A DNA stretch of 64,000 bases, taken from Kribbella rubisoli (GTDB lineage: Bacteria > Actinomycetota > Actinomycetes > Propionibacteriales > Kribbellaceae). The notes below the pieces were generated by a model. That model did not search any database and was not told where the DNA came from. It saw only the letters and a program-made list of their open reading frames with translations. The stretch lies in the NCBI RefSeq assembly GCF_004217145.1, contig NZ_SHKR01000011.1, positions 1,178,001 through 1,242,000 of the forward strand. The letters are read 5' to 3'. Shown here in pieces: positions 26,964 to 46,072 of the stretch (the first letter of the stretch is position 1; the number at the start of each line of letters is the position of its first letter). The position numbers and the translations under genes are program-made.

Positions 26964-27013
26964 GATGTTCGAATCTCTCCGTAGGTTGCTTTCGCTTCGT
27001 CACTGACCATGGG

Positions 27014-27295
27014 TCAGCGACGCCGTGACTTCCGGTCGTCCTTCTCGTGACCCTTGAACGTCCGGGTCGGTGCGAACTCGCCGAGCTTGTGCCCGACCAT
27101 CGCGTCCGTCACGAACACCGGCACGTGCTTGCGGCCGTCGTGCACCGCAATCGTGTGGCCGATCATGTCCGGCACGATCATCGATCGGCGGGACCAGGTC
27201 TTGATGACGTTCTTGGTGCCCTTCTCGTTCTGCACCTCCACCTTCTTCGCGAGGTGGTGGTCGACGAACGGGCCCTTCTTCAGGCTGCGTGGCAT
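27014..27295 (-). CDS. rpsS: 30S ribosomal protein S19 (uS19)
   Basis: A head protein forming a complex with S13. The 93 residues [40 protein letters not shown] and [11 protein letters not shown] are diagnostic. Confidence 0.97.
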   Translation of the reverse strand: MPRSLKKGPFVDHHLAKKVEVQNEKGTKNVIKTWSRRSMIVPDMIGHTIAVHDGRKHVPVFVTDAMVGHKLGEFAPTRTFKGHEKDDRKSRRR

Positions 27296-27310
27296 TCTGG
27301 CCGGCTCCTA

Positions 27311-28144
27311 TCAGCGCTTCTTGCCGGCCTTGCGGCGCCGGACGATCATGCGGTCGCTTTCCTTGCGGGTGCGGGTGCGGCCCTCAGGCTGACCCCACGG
27401 GGACACCGGGTGGCGACCACCCGAGGTCTTACCCTCACCACCACCGTGCGGGTGGTCGACCGGGTTCATCGCGACACCGCGGACGGTCGGGCGCTTGCCC
27501 TTCCAGCGCATCCGGCCCGCCTTGCCCCAGTTGATGTTCGACTGCTCGCCGTTGCCGACCTCACCGAGGGTGGCGCGGCAGCGCACGTCGACCATCCGGA
27601 CCTCCCCGGACGGCATCCGCAGGGTGGCCATCCGGCCTTCCTTCGCGACCAACTGGATGCTGGAACCGGCGGAGCGGGCCATCTTGGCGCCACCGCCCGG
27701 CCGCAGCTCGACCGCGTGGATGGTGGAACCGACCGGGATGTTGCGCAGCGGCAGGTTGTTGCCGACCTTGATGTCCGCGGCCGGGCCGTTCTCGACGACC
27801 GTGCCCTGCTGCAGGTTGGACGGGGCGAGGATGTAGCGCTTCTCGCCGTCCACGTAGTGCAGCAGCGCGATCCGCGCGGTGCGGTTCGGGTCGTACTCGA
27901 TGTGCGCGACCTTGGCCGGCACGCCGTCCTTGTCGTACCGCTTGAAGTCGATCAGCCGGTACGCCCGCTTGTGACCGCCACCGTGGTGCCGGGTGGTGAT
28001 CTTGCCGGAGTTGTTCCGGCCGCCCTTCTTGGGCAGCGGACGCAGCAGCGACTTCTCGGGGGTCGAACGGGTGAGCTCGACGAAGTCGGCCACACTCGAG
28101 CCACGGCGGCCCGGGGTCGTCGGCTTGTACTTGCGGATTCCCAT
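27311..28144 (-). CDS. rplB: 50S ribosomal protein L2 (uL2)
   Basis: A core protein needed for subunit association and the peptidyl-transferase centre. The 277 residues contain [17 protein letters not shown] and [20 protein letters not shown] with the conserved His. Its ATG overlaps the rplW stop (TAATG). Confidence 0.97.
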   Translation of the reverse strand: MGIRKYKPTTPGRRGSSVADFVELTRSTPEKSLLRPLPKKGGRNNSGKITTRHHGGGHKRAYRLIDFKRYDKDGVPAKVAHIEYDPNRTARIALLHYVDGEKRYILAPSNLQQGTVVENGPAADIKVGNNLPLRNIPVGSTIHAVELRPGGGAKMARSAGSSIQLVAKEGRMATLRMPSGEVRMVDVRCRATLGEVGNGEQSNINWGKAGRMRWKGKRPTVRGVAMNPVDHPHGGGEGKTSGGRHPVSPWGQPEGRTRTRKESDRMIVRRRKAGKKR

Positions 28145-28449
28145 TACGACTGGCCTCCGAAGATATCGATGCGGTCGTCACCCTTGAGGGTCACGATCGC
28201 CCGCTTGGTGTCGGGACGCTTGCCGAAACCACTGCGGGTCCGGCGGCGCTTGCCCTTGCGGTTCAGCGTGTTGACGTCGGCGACCTTGACCTTGAACACC
28301 TTCTCGACCGCGAGCTTGATCTCGGTCTTGTTGGCGTCCGGGTCGACCTCGAACGTGTACTTCTGCTCGTCCAGCAGGCCGTAGCTCTTCTCGCTCACGA
28401 CCGGCCGGCGCAGCACGTCACGGGGGTCCTTGTTGACTCCGTGGCTCAT
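28144..28449 (-). CDS. rplW: 50S ribosomal protein L23 (uL23)
   Basis: An exit-tunnel protein and docking site for trigger factor. The 101 residues include [39 protein letters not shown] and [20 protein letters not shown]. It overlaps rplD by four bases. Confidence 0.97.
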   Translation of the reverse strand: MSHGVNKDPRDVLRRPVVSEKSYGLLDEQKYTFEVDPDANKTEIKLAVEKVFKVKVADVNTLNRKGKRRRTRSGFGKRPDTKRAIVTLKGDDRIDIFGGQS

Positions 28450-29138
28450 GCCTCTACCTCCTCGGCCTCAGTCGACGTAGCGACGGCCTTGACGGACTTG
28501 CCCTTGGGCGCGCCGGCGACGAACGAGTCGAGCGCGCTCTTGGTGAACACGACCGCGTCGCTGCACAGCACGTCGTACGCGTTGAGCTGGTCGGCCGCGA
28601 TCAGGTGCACGTGCTGCACGTTGCGCAGGCTCAGCCAGGTCAGCTCGTCGGCGCGGTCGACCACGACCAGCGCCTTACCCGGGTCGGTGACCTGGGAGAG
28701 CACCTTCAGCGCCGACTTGGTGGAGGGCGTGTCGCCGTCCACGAAGCTCTCGACGACGAACACGCGGCCGTCGCGGGCCCGGTCCGACAGCGAGCCGCGG
28801 AGCGCGGCGGCGATCATCTTCTTCGGGGTCCGCTGGCTGTAGTCGCGCGGCACCGGGCCGTGGACGACGCCACCGCCGGTGAACTGCGGCGCGCGGGTCG
28901 AACCCTGGCGGGCGCGACCGGTGCCCTTCTGGCGGTACGGCTTGGCGCCACCGCCGGACACCTCGCCCCGGCTCTTCGCCTTGGCCGTACCCTGACGGGC
29001 CGCTGCCAGCTGGGCCACCACGACCTGGTGGATCAGCGGCACGTTGACCTGTACGTCGAACAGCTCGGCCGGAAGCTCGGCGGAGCCCTTCTTGCTGACC
29101 TTGTCGCCCTTCACGACGACGACGTCGACGGTGCTCAC
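28446..29138 (-). CDS. rplD: 50S ribosomal protein L4 (uL4)
   Basis: A tunnel-constriction protein and in some bacteria the S10-operon repressor. The 230 residues include [20 protein letters not shown] and [15 protein letters not shown]. The start is GTG 29138 overlapping the rplC stop (GTGA). Confidence 0.96.
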   Translation of the reverse strand: MSTVDVVVVKGDKVSKKGSAELPAELFDVQVNVPLIHQVVVAQLAAARQGTAKAKSRGEVSGGGAKPYRQKGTGRARQGSTRAPQFTGGGVVHGPVPRDYSQRTPKKMIAAALRGSLSDRARDGRVFVVESFVDGDTPSTKSALKVLSQVTDPGKALVVVDRADELTWLSLRNVQHVHLIAADQLNAYDVLCSDAVVFTKSALDSFVAGAPKGKSVKAVATSTEAEEVEA

Positions 29139-29794
29139 TTCGCAGCTCCCTTCGCGGCGTTGCGGATCAGCACCAGACCGCCCTTGGGGCCGGGTACGGC
29201 GCCCTTGAGCAGGATCAGGCCGCGCTCGGTGTCGATCGCGTGCACGCTGATGTTCTGCGTCGTGATCTGCTCGGCGCCCATCCGGCCCGCCATCCGCAGG
29301 CCCTTGAAGACCCGGCCCGGGGTGGCGCAGCCGCCGATGGAACCCGGCGAACGGTGCTTCTTGTGCACACCGTGCGTGGCGCGGAGGCCGTGGAAGCCGT
29401 GCCGCTTCATCACACCGGCGAAACCCTTGCCCTTGCTGGTCGCGGAAACGTCGACCCGCTCACCGGCCTCGAAGGCCTCGGCCTTGATCTCCTGGCCCAG
29501 GGTGTACTCGCTGGCGTCGGCGGTGCGCAGCTCCATCAGGTGGCGCCGCGGCGTCACGCCGGCCTTGTCGAAGTGGCCGCGCAGGGGCTTGGTCACCTTG
29601 CGCGGGTCGATGTCGCCGAAGGCGATCTGGACGCCGTCGTAGCCGTCCCGGTCCGCCGTGCGGACACCGGTGACGACGCAGGGCCCGGCCTGGATCACGG
29701 TGACGGGGACGACACGGTTGTTCTCGTCCCAGGTCTGGGTCATGCCGAGCTTGGTGCCCAGCAGACCGCGCGTGTTCTTGGTAGCAATGCTCAT
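29135..29794 (-). CDS. rplC: 50S ribosomal protein L3 (uL3)
   Basis: An assembly initiator reaching towards the peptidyl-transferase centre. The 219 residues contain [37 protein letters not shown] and [19 protein letters not shown]. It follows rpsJ by 16 bases. Confidence 0.97.
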   Translation of the reverse strand: MSIATKNTRGLLGTKLGMTQTWDENNRVVPVTVIQAGPCVVTGVRTADRDGYDGVQIAFGDIDPRKVTKPLRGHFDKAGVTPRRHLMELRTADASEYTLGQEIKAEAFEAGERVDVSATSKGKGFAGVMKRHGFHGLRATHGVHKKHRSPGSIGGCATPGRVFKGLRMAGRMGAEQITTQNISVHAIDTERGLILLKGAVPGPKGGLVLIRNAAKGAAK

Positions 29795-29810
29795 TGGCTG
29801 TTCGCGTCCC

Positions 29811-30119
29811 TCAGAGCTTGATCTCGATGTCGACGCCGGCCGGCAGGTCGAGACGCATCAGCGAGTCGACGGTCTTCGGCGTGGGGTCGATGATGTCGAT
29901 GAGCCGCTTGTGGGTGCGCATCTCGAAGTGCTCGCGGCTGTCCTTGTACTTGTGCGGCGAGCGGATGACGCAGAACACGTTCTTTTCCGTCGGCAACGGC
30001 ACCGGGCCAGCAACCTTCGCACCAGTACGCGTCACCGTGTCGACAATCTTGCGTGCCGAACTGTCGATGACCTCGTGGTCGTAGGCCTTCAGCCGGATGC
30101 GGATCTTTTGTCCCGCCAT
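29811..30119 (-). CDS. rpsJ: 30S ribosomal protein S10 (uS10)
   Basis: A head protein that also partners NusB in antitermination. The 102 residues [39 protein letters not shown] and [12 protein letters not shown] are near-invariant. GAGAAGGA precedes ATG 30119. It is the first gene of the S10 operon, behind a long leader that carries an element shared with rpsL. Confidence 0.97.
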   Translation of the reverse strand: MAGQKIRIRLKAYDHEVIDSSARKIVDTVTRTGAKVAGPVPLPTEKNVFCVIRSPHKYKDSREHFEMRTHKRLIDIIDPTPKTVDSLMRLDLPAGVDIEIKL

Positions 30120-30163
30120 CGCTTCGCTTCGTCCTTCTCTATCGTCTTTCGGTGCGTTGCTCC

Positions 30164-30189
30164 GACCCCCGCGGTCGGGTGTGTCGCGT
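30164..30189 (-). promoter_or_regulatory. Leader element of the S10 operon, shared with the str operon
   Basis: These 26 bases are identical to 34822-34847 upstream of rpsL. The core on the transcribed strand is ACACACCCGACCGCGG, and the 3' half can form a short stem (GACC with GGTC). It lies 45 bases before rpsJ. Its function is not known to me; a co-regulatory leader element is inferred. The remaining gap 30190-30432 contains an AT-rich AATATT at about 30342 that may mark the promoter region, and no gene. Confidence 0.55.
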
Positions 30190-30432
30190 ACGCGGCACGC
30201 GCGTGACCCACCGCTTCTTCGACCTGGGATGGTGATCGGGGCCCGGTCTCGGACCGGACCTCGGCATGGTCTCCGGTCCGGCGCACCAGCCAGATCGGAA
30301 TGATCTGGGGCGCGCCCCGGCGGCCTCGCCTGAGCAACCTGAATATTGTGCCAGAGATCGGCGCCGAAACGCCAATCGGTTGGCTCCACGCCCGATCCGG
30401 TACCACCTGAGCGCCGGATCAGGCGCAAAGCA

Positions 30433-30472
30433 GAGGTCCGCGGGGCTCAGACTGCGAGCCCTCGCGGACCTC
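30433..30472 (-). terminator. tuf terminator
   Basis: GAGGTCCGCG and CGCGGACCTC form a 10-bp stem extended by a further GGCT/AGCC pairing with a bulge. It begins seven bases after the tuf stop and is followed on the minus strand by TGCTTTGCG. Confidence 0.75.
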
Positions 30473-30478
30473 GTGGGA

Positions 30479-31672
<1,194 letters not shown>

Positions 31673-31746
31673 TGGGGCCCTCCTGGATAAATGTTGACTA
31701 CGCCGTACGCCGACGCGCTTTGGGTGTGGTGGTCAGGAGCGAGAGA

Positions 31747-33858
<2,112 letters not shown>

Positions 33859-33907
33859 CTCGGTGGTCTACCTCTCGATTCTGTACTGCTGTCAAAGGGT
33901 GAGCGCT

Positions 33908-33926
33908 GGGGTCCGGATCGGACCCC
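33908..33926 (-). repeat. Hairpin between rpsG and fusA
   Basis: GGGGTCCG and CGGACCCC flank a three-base loop, three bases after the rpsG stop. It sits inside the str operon and may tune read-through or protect the upstream mRNA 3' end. Confidence 0.45.
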
Positions 33927-33929
33927 GGA

Positions 33930-34400
33930 TCACCAGCGGTAGTGGGCGAAAGCCTTGTTGGCTTCGGCCATCTTGTGCGTGTCCTCGCGACGCTTCACCG
34001 ACGCACCGAGACCGTTGGACGCGTCCAGGATCTCGTTCATCAGGCGCTCGGACATGGTCTTCTCGCGACGGGCGCGGGAGTACGACGTCAGCCAGCGCAG
34101 CGCCAGCGTCGTGGAGCGACCGGGCTTGACCTCGATCGGCACCTGGTAGGTGGCACCACCGACGCGGCGGCTCTTCACCTCGATGCTCGGCTTCACGTTG
34201 TCCAGCGCACGCTTCAGCGTGATCACCGGGTCGGTGCCGGTCTTGGTGCGAGTGCCCTCGAGCGCGTTGTAGACGATGCTCTGCGCGATCTGCTTCTTGC
34301 CGTCGACCAGGATCTTCGAGATCAACTGGGTGACGAGCGGCGAACTGTAGACCGGGTCGATGATGACCGGGCGCTTCGGGGCGGGGCCCTTGCGCGGCAT
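33930..34400 (-). CDS. rpsG: 30S ribosomal protein S7 (uS7)
   Basis: A head-assembly initiator contacting the E-site. The 156 residues [39 protein letters not shown] and [16 protein letters not shown] are diagnostic. The ATG overlaps the rpsL stop (TAATG). Confidence 0.97.
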   Translation of the reverse strand: MPRKGPAPKRPVIIDPVYSSPLVTQLISKILVDGKKQIAQSIVYNALEGTRTKTGTDPVITLKRALDNVKPSIEVKSRRVGGATYQVPIEVKPGRSTTLALRWLTSYSRARREKTMSERLMNEILDASNGLGASVKRREDTHKMAEANKAFAHYRW

Positions 34401-34774
34401 TAGCTCTTCTCCTTCTTCGCGCCGTAGAGGCTGCGAGCCTGCTTCCGGTTCTTCACACCCTGGGTGTCGAGCGAACCGCGGATGATCTTGTACCGGACAC
34501 CGGGGAGGTCCTTCACGCGGCCGCCGCGGACGAGCACGATCGAGTGCTCCTGCAGGTTGTGGCCGACGCCGGGAATATAGGCGGTGACCTCGATACCGCT
34601 GGTCAGGCGGACACGCGCAACCTTACGAAGCGCCGAGTTCGGCTTCTTCGGCGTGGTCGTGTAGACGCGCGTGCACACACCACGACGCTGAGGGGAACCC
34701 TTCAGGGCCGGCGTCTTGTTCTTGGACACCTTGTCCTGGCGGCCCTTGCGGACCAGCTGGTTAATGGTGGGCAC
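34400..34774 (-). CDS. rpsL: 30S ribosomal protein S12 (uS12)
   Basis: The decoding-accuracy protein and streptomycin-resistance locus. The 124 residues start [15 protein letters not shown] (GTG 34774). The streptomycin-relevant lysines are wild type in [11 protein letters not shown] and [12 protein letters not shown]. First gene of the str operon. Confidence 0.97.
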   Translation of the reverse strand: MPTINQLVRKGRQDKVSKNKTPALKGSPQRRGVCTRVYTTTPKKPNSALRKVARVRLTSGIEVTAYIPGVGHNLQEHSIVLVRGGRVKDLPGVRYKIIRGSLDTQGVKNRKQARSLYGAKKEKS

Positions 34775-34821
34775 CGCGTGGGTCTCTTTCTGTCGTCCGG
34801 CTGGGTTTGTAGCTCTTACCT

Positions 34822-34847
34822 GACCCCCGCGGTCGGGTGTGTCGCGT
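34822..34847 (-). promoter_or_regulatory. Leader element of the str operon, identical to the S10 element
   Basis: This 26-base sequence is an exact copy of 30164-30189 in the rpsJ leader, here 48 bases before rpsL. The similar distances from the start codon (45 and 48) argue for a shared 5'-UTR function. Flanking bases differ, so it is not part of a larger duplication. Confidence 0.55.
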
Positions 34848-34971
34848 GCGCACGGGCACACCGAGGCCTTAATCTCAAGACTGTCGGCAAGAAGTCCCGT
34901 GCCACGCGGCCCGACCCGTTGGACGAGGGGCACGCATGACGGCCCAAGGAAGACCCCGGGCACGATCGTTA

Positions 34972-35000
34972 AGACTAGCGGGTGCCTCAAGCACGGTCAA
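34972..35000 (-). promoter_or_regulatory. Probable str operon promoter
   Basis: TTGACC (34995-35000) and TAGTCT (34972-34977) on the minus strand have an exact 17-base spacer and match the vegetative consensus with a TAnnnT -10. Transcription from here gives a leader of about 190 bases containing the shared 26-nt element. The rest of 34775-35052 holds no gene. Confidence 0.6.
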
Positions 35001-35052
35001 AATGAGTAATCAACCGCCGTCAAGGAGCTTCCGCTTTTCTAGTGTACAAGGC

Positions 35053-35802
35053 CTACGCAGTGGCCCTCGCAGCGAGGAAATCCGCCGCCGCCCCGGCGTC
35101 TCCCTCGACCGTCAGGACAGTAGCCGGCAAGCGCTTCCACAGGCATAGCTCGAGCTCCGACGCGGTCCCCGACAGGACCGCTTCGCCGTCCGCCCGGCCG
35201 CGCTCGACCCGCGGCCGATCGCCTTGTGACACAGGGCTCAGCGTCCATTCGTGGCCGGAATCGATGGCGCGTACCCCGATCGGCCGGGTCACCGCCGGCG
35301 CGAATCCGCGGGCCGCCATCCGGGGCAGGAACACCTCGAACACTTCGTCCACCCCGTCAGCCGCGATCTCCGCAGGCACTACGGCCAGACCGGGATCGAC
35401 CTGCTCACCCGCGGCCAGGCCGGCCTGAGTCAGGTCCACAAGGTGGATCACCGTCTCATTAAGCCGTCGCCGGGCCCAGAACTCCGCGCGCTGGTCCACC
35501 GGCGCGAAATTCCAGCACGGTTCGTCCGGGTCGACCGCGCGGATCGCAGCCAGGAGGGCGGCGGACGTACCTGCGTACCAGTCCGCCCAGGAGATCGTCG
35601 TACGCAGAACCTGCGGGACCTTCTGCGACCTACCGCTGAGCAGCACCGACGCTGCCCAGCGCTGTCCTGAGCCCAGGTGCAGGGCCAGGTCGGCGACTGT
35701 CCAGCCGGGGCACGCCGGCACGACGGCATCCGGATCGACCCAGCCGAGGGCGGCCGAGAAGTCCTCGGCCGCCCGCTCGAACTCGGAAGGGTGGTCGAGC
35801 AC
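35053..35802 (-). CDS. Mycothiol-dependent maleylpyruvate isomerase-family protein
   Basis: A 249-residue protein of the DinB-like MDMPI family. The N-terminal four-helix domain shows VPACPGWTVADLALHLGSGQRW with the metal-binding His and a second His in RRRLNETVIHLVDL. The C-terminal part is the MDMPI_C-like domain ending ELELCLWKRLPA. Members transfer or use mycothiol, the actinobacterial thiol, but most have unknown substrates. The start is GTG 35802. It follows the hydrolase fusion by three bases, so the pair is an operon. Confidence 0.85.
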   Translation of the reverse strand: MLDHPSEFERAAEDFSAALGWVDPDAVVPACPGWTVADLALHLGSGQRWAASVLLSGRSQKVPQVLRTTISWADWYAGTSAALLAAIRAVDPDEPCWNFAPVDQRAEFWARRRLNETVIHLVDLTQAGLAAGEQVDPGLAVVPAEIAADGVDEVFEVFLPRMAARGFAPAVTRPIGVRAIDSGHEWTLSPVSQGDRPRVERGRADGEAVLSGTASELELCLWKRLPATVLTVEGDAGAAADFLAARATA

Positions 35803-35805
35803 GTG

Positions 35806-37098
35806 TCAGGCGCGGAACTCGACGTCGGTGATCAGGCCGTCGATGACGCGGTACAGGCCGAGTTGCGGGGTCGGCCCGCCGTCGTCGTACGACACGACGT
35901 GCTCGACGACCCACTCCCCCAGCATCAGACGCTGGACGACTTCGGTCTTGCACTGGCCGGCGTCGAAGCGCGGGCGGTAGTGCTCGCGCAGGAACCGCCG
36001 GCCCTTCAGCTCGGTGCCGTCGGCGAGCAGGATCCGCGCCGTCGGCGAGTACATGGCCAGGAAGGCCTCGAGGTCATGCGCGTCGAACGCGGCGTGCTCG
36101 CGGCTGATCACCCGGGCGGCCGGGGTGTCGGCGGTGACGGCCGCGACCGTCGCCATACCCAGATCGGCCAGCGGGGCCTGCGCGGAAGCCGCAGGAGGGG
36201 CTGCAGAAGGGGCTGGAGTGGCTTTGGGGGCAGGGGGCGGGGTCTGCCGGGTAGCGGGGCCGGCAGGTGCCTCCTTGACCGTTGTGGCCGGTTTGGCGGC
36301 TGACGTCGTCCGCCGGGTCGAGGTCGTCTTCTTGGCGGCCGGGGGTGGGACGAGGAGCTTGCCGTCGTCACCGGGCTCCTCGCCGAGGTGGGCAATAGCC
36401 CAGTCGAGAGCCTTGGTGACGGCAGCGCGTGATTCTTCGGTGTGGTCGAGCATGTCGAACCCGTGGTGCCCTTTCGGTACGTCGATGATGTCCAGCGCGG
36501 CGCCTCCCGCGGAAACGAACTCCGCGACCGGACCGGCGAGCTCCTCACGCTCGAGTCCAGCTCTGGTCAGCAAAACCGGCAGGTCCTTGTGTTTGCCGAT
36601 CACTTCGGCGGCGGTTACCAAATCGTCGACACCGGGCGGGGTGGCGAGCAGGGGGTAGGTCAGGGCGACGAACCGCAACCAGTCGGGGCGGCTGTCCAGC
36701 CACTCCCCGGCCAGCAGGCCGGCGCCGGAGAAGAACCACAGGCCGACCCGATCAGGGTCCACCCGCGGATCCGAACGCAGTACGCCGACCGCGGCCTCCA
36801 CCTCGTCCGCGGCCGCGACCAGTCGGTCGAGACCGTGGATCAGGCTGTGGTCGACGACCGCCGCGACCAGGCCTCGCCTGGCGGCCGCGGTCGCATAGCC
36901 CTTGTAGACCGGCCACTCCCGAGGCATGACCTCGAGACCGGCAGGTCCAGGACCCCCGTGCACAAAGAGAATTGCACCGCCTCGGGCGGTCCCGGGCGGG
37001 CGGTACAGATCGATCTCCCCCAAGCGATCGACACGTACATCGGGACCATCCAGAACCCCCAAGACGAAAGGCCGCAGGTAGGCCGGCAGATCCGTCAT
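35806..37098 (-). CDS. Alpha/beta hydrolase fused to a SnoaL-like domain
   Basis: A 430-residue two-domain protein. Residues ~1-245 are an alpha/beta hydrolase of dienelactone-hydrolase type: LFVHGGPGPAG, a nucleophile-region WFFSGAGLLAGEW, and late His in VPKGHHGFDMLDH. A Pro/Ala/Lys/Thr linker of about 75 residues follows. The C-terminal ~110 residues are NTF2/SnoaL-like (ISREHAAFDAHDLEAFLAMY, VSYDDGG, LYRVIDGLITDVEF). The fusion suggests the hydrolase acts on a ligand bound by the second domain. ATG 37098 was chosen because similarity starts there; the frame extends upstream as noise. Confidence 0.8.
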   Translation of the reverse strand: MTDLPAYLRPFVLGVLDGPDVRVDRLGEIDLYRPPGTARGGAILFVHGGPGPAGLEVMPREWPVYKGYATAAARRGLVAAVVDHSLIHGLDRLVAAADEVEAAVGVLRSDPRVDPDRVGLWFFSGAGLLAGEWLDSRPDWLRFVALTYPLLATPPGVDDLVTAAEVIGKHKDLPVLLTRAGLEREELAGPVAEFVSAGGAALDIIDVPKGHHGFDMLDHTEESRAAVTKALDWAIAHLGEEPGDDGKLLVPPPAAKKTTSTRRTTSAAKPATTVKEAPAGPATRQTPPPAPKATPAPSAAPPAASAQAPLADLGMATVAAVTADTPAARVISREHAAFDAHDLEAFLAMYSPTARILLADGTELKGRRFLREHYRPRFDAGQCKTEVVQRLMLGEWVVEHVVSYDDGGPTPQLGLYRVIDGLITDVEFRA

Positions 37099-37186
37099 GC
37101 ACCAATCTTGGCCTATCCCGCCCACACTTTCAGCCGCCACCCCGAGTGTCTTGTCCAAGCCTCGTCGTACCGGCGCGTAAATGCCG

Positions 37187-37222
37187 CGAGGGCGGCACCC
37201 CCGGATGGGGATGCCGCCCTCG
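37187..37222 (-). terminator. rpoBC operon terminator
   Basis: The 11-bp arms CGAGGGCGGCA and TGCCGCCCTCG flank a 14-base loop, 17 bases after the rpoC stop. On the minus strand it is followed by CGGCATTTACG. Confidence 0.7.
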
Positions 37223-37238
37223 GCGGTGTGACTGCGAA

Positions 37239-41099
<3,861 letters not shown>

Positions 41100-41167
41100 G
41101 ATGTGTTATCTCCCGTTGCTAAAAGTGGTCTGAGTGAGTTGGTTGTTGATGTCAAGCGGCAACCCGC

Positions 41168-44650
<3,483 letters not shown>

Positions 44651-44764
44651 GGGGCGTCCTTCCACGGGCTCGCAAAATCACATCGGTGCTGGGAGCGCAC
44701 GCCAAGCCGCCCCAGTCAAGTCGAGACCCGAAGCCGAGGCGAAGAAAAGGCAGCGCAAAGCAAT

Positions 44765-44794
44765 AGGCTACATGATCCAGGCAAGCCTGTCCAA
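44765..44794 (-). promoter_or_regulatory. Candidate rpoBC promoter
   Basis: TTGGAC (44789-44794) and TAGCCT (44765-44770) on the minus strand are 18 bases apart, giving a leader of about 110 bases to rpoB. The 262-bp gap between the Mce-associated gene and rpoB has no other clear feature and no strong terminator, so mce read-through into rpoB is possible. Confidence 0.4.
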
Positions 44795-44912
44795 TGGGGT
44801 CCAATAGTCTGCCGTTGGACCACCCACTCCGTCAAGGACCGACCCGGGATCTCCAGCAGGTAGATCACCCACGAGCCACCCGGCGTCCTCTTGGTGCGGA
44901 GTCACCTAGAGA

Positions 44913-45581
44913 TTACAGTCCGGCGATCTCCTGGACCAGCCATCGGTCCCCGTTTCGGACCATTGTGAAGCGGGTCCGGTTCAGATCCACCCGGGGACTA
45001 CCCTTCGTGATCGTACTCGTGGTGGTCTGGTTGACGAAGATGATCAGCGTGACCCGGTCGGCGTCGCCGTCGCGGACCCCGACCTCACGGACGTCGGCCT
45101 TCACCGTGGCCTTGGTCTTGGTCGCCAGCTCGCCGGCCACCTTGGCGGTCGCGTCGAACTTCTGGGCGAAGTCCGGGGTCATCGTCGCGCGGGCCGCGGC
45201 GAAGCTTTTGTCCAGGTCACGGTAGTCATAGCTCAGTGCGGTCTCGGCCGCCTTCCGGCCCGCGACGGCGGCCTGGTCGCGGGCGTCCTCGGCCTGCTTC
45301 CCGTGCCACGCCTTGACCCCGAGCACAGCCGCGACCACCAGCGTGACGACCACGACCAGACCGAGGGCTGCGAGCAGTACGTCGCTCTGCCGGCGCTCAC
45401 GCTGTGTGACGACCGGGGCCTTGGGTTTGGCCTTCGGGGGCTCGGGTGTGGCTGGTGTCACATCCTCCGGAGGGGTATCGGACACGTTTTCTTCGACGAC
45501 CGGAGTCTCGTCCAGCGTGGGAGTCGCCCCGGAGGTGCGGCGCTGGCCGGCGATGCGGGGGCGATTGCGGCGGTCTGCCAT
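44913..45581 (-). CDS. Mce-associated membrane protein (second)
   Basis: A 222-residue Mam-type protein. A disordered, Pro-rich cytoplasmic head of about 70 residues (TPPEDVTPATPEPPKAKP) precedes one transmembrane helix (VLLAALGLVVVVTLVVAAVLG). The external NTF2-like domain has SYDYRDLDKSFAAARATM and FMVRNGDRWLVQEI-like ending (RFTMVRNGDRWLVQEIAGL). Such proteins accompany mce operons and may stabilise the importer. It is coupled to the preceding gene by adjoining start and stop. Confidence 0.85.
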   Translation of the reverse strand: MADRRNRPRIAGQRRTSGATPTLDETPVVEENVSDTPPEDVTPATPEPPKAKPKAPVVTQRERRQSDVLLAALGLVVVVTLVVAAVLGVKAWHGKQAEDARDQAAVAGRKAAETALSYDYRDLDKSFAAARATMTPDFAQKFDATAKVAGELATKTKATVKADVREVGVRDGDADRVTLIIFVNQTTTSTITKGSPRVDLNRTRFTMVRNGDRWLVQEIAGL

Positions 45582-46072
45582 CAGCCCACCACCTGCAGGT
45601 CGGCGGTCAGCCAGTGGTTCTTCTCCCGGACCAGGTCCAGCTTGATCCGGTACCGGCGCTCGACCCCGTCGGTCGAGGCCGTGTTGGTCACCACTGCGTT
45701 CACGATCACCAGCACCTGGGCAGAGTCCTTGTCGTTCGAGACCACGGCGGCCTCCTTCACGTCCCCCTTGGAGGTCGCCTTGTTGGTCACCACGTCGGTC
45801 TTCACGGCGTCGATCCCGGACTGGAACTCCTGTTTGAACTGCCCGGTCGAGTCGTCCAGCACCCGCTTCGAGTCCGCGTCCCAGGTCTGGTAGTCGTACG
45901 TCGTGAAGTCCAGCGCCAGCTGCCGCGCCGCCTTCATCGCGCCGTCGCGCTGTGAGTCGGCGGCCCGCTGCTTGCTCAGGCCGACCACCGACAGCGTCAG
46001 CCCGGCGAGCGCCACCAGGAGCAGCACGCTGAGCGCCCACGCCAGAATCATCCGGCCGTTCCGTGCGATCAC
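45581..46072 (-). CDS. Mce-associated membrane protein (first)
   Basis: A 163-residue protein with an N-terminal transmembrane helix (ILAWALSVLLLVALAGLTLS) and an external NTF2-like domain: FTTYDYQTWDADSKRVLDD, NKATSKGDVKEAAV, RIKLDLVREKNHWLT. It is paralogous in layout to the next gene. GTG 46072 overlaps the stop of mceF (GTGA). Confidence 0.85.
   Translation of the reverse strand: MIARNGRMILAWALSVLLLVALAGLTLSVVGLSKQRAADSQRDGAMKAARQLALDFTTYDYQTWDADSKRVLDDSTGQFKQEFQSGIDAVKTDVVTNKATSKGDVKEAAVVSNDKDSAQVLVIVNAVVTNTASTDGVERRYRIKLDLVREKNHWLTADLQVVG

Noticed and set aside
30190..30430. Possible extra gene between tuf and rpsJ
   Set aside because: Frames here are Arg/Ser/Pro-rich with no family features; a long S10 leader explains the gap.
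44651..44912. Short open frame upstream of rpoB on the plus strand (44589-44807)
   Set aside because: It overlaps the rpoB start antisense, has no ribosome-binding site and no protein-like pattern.
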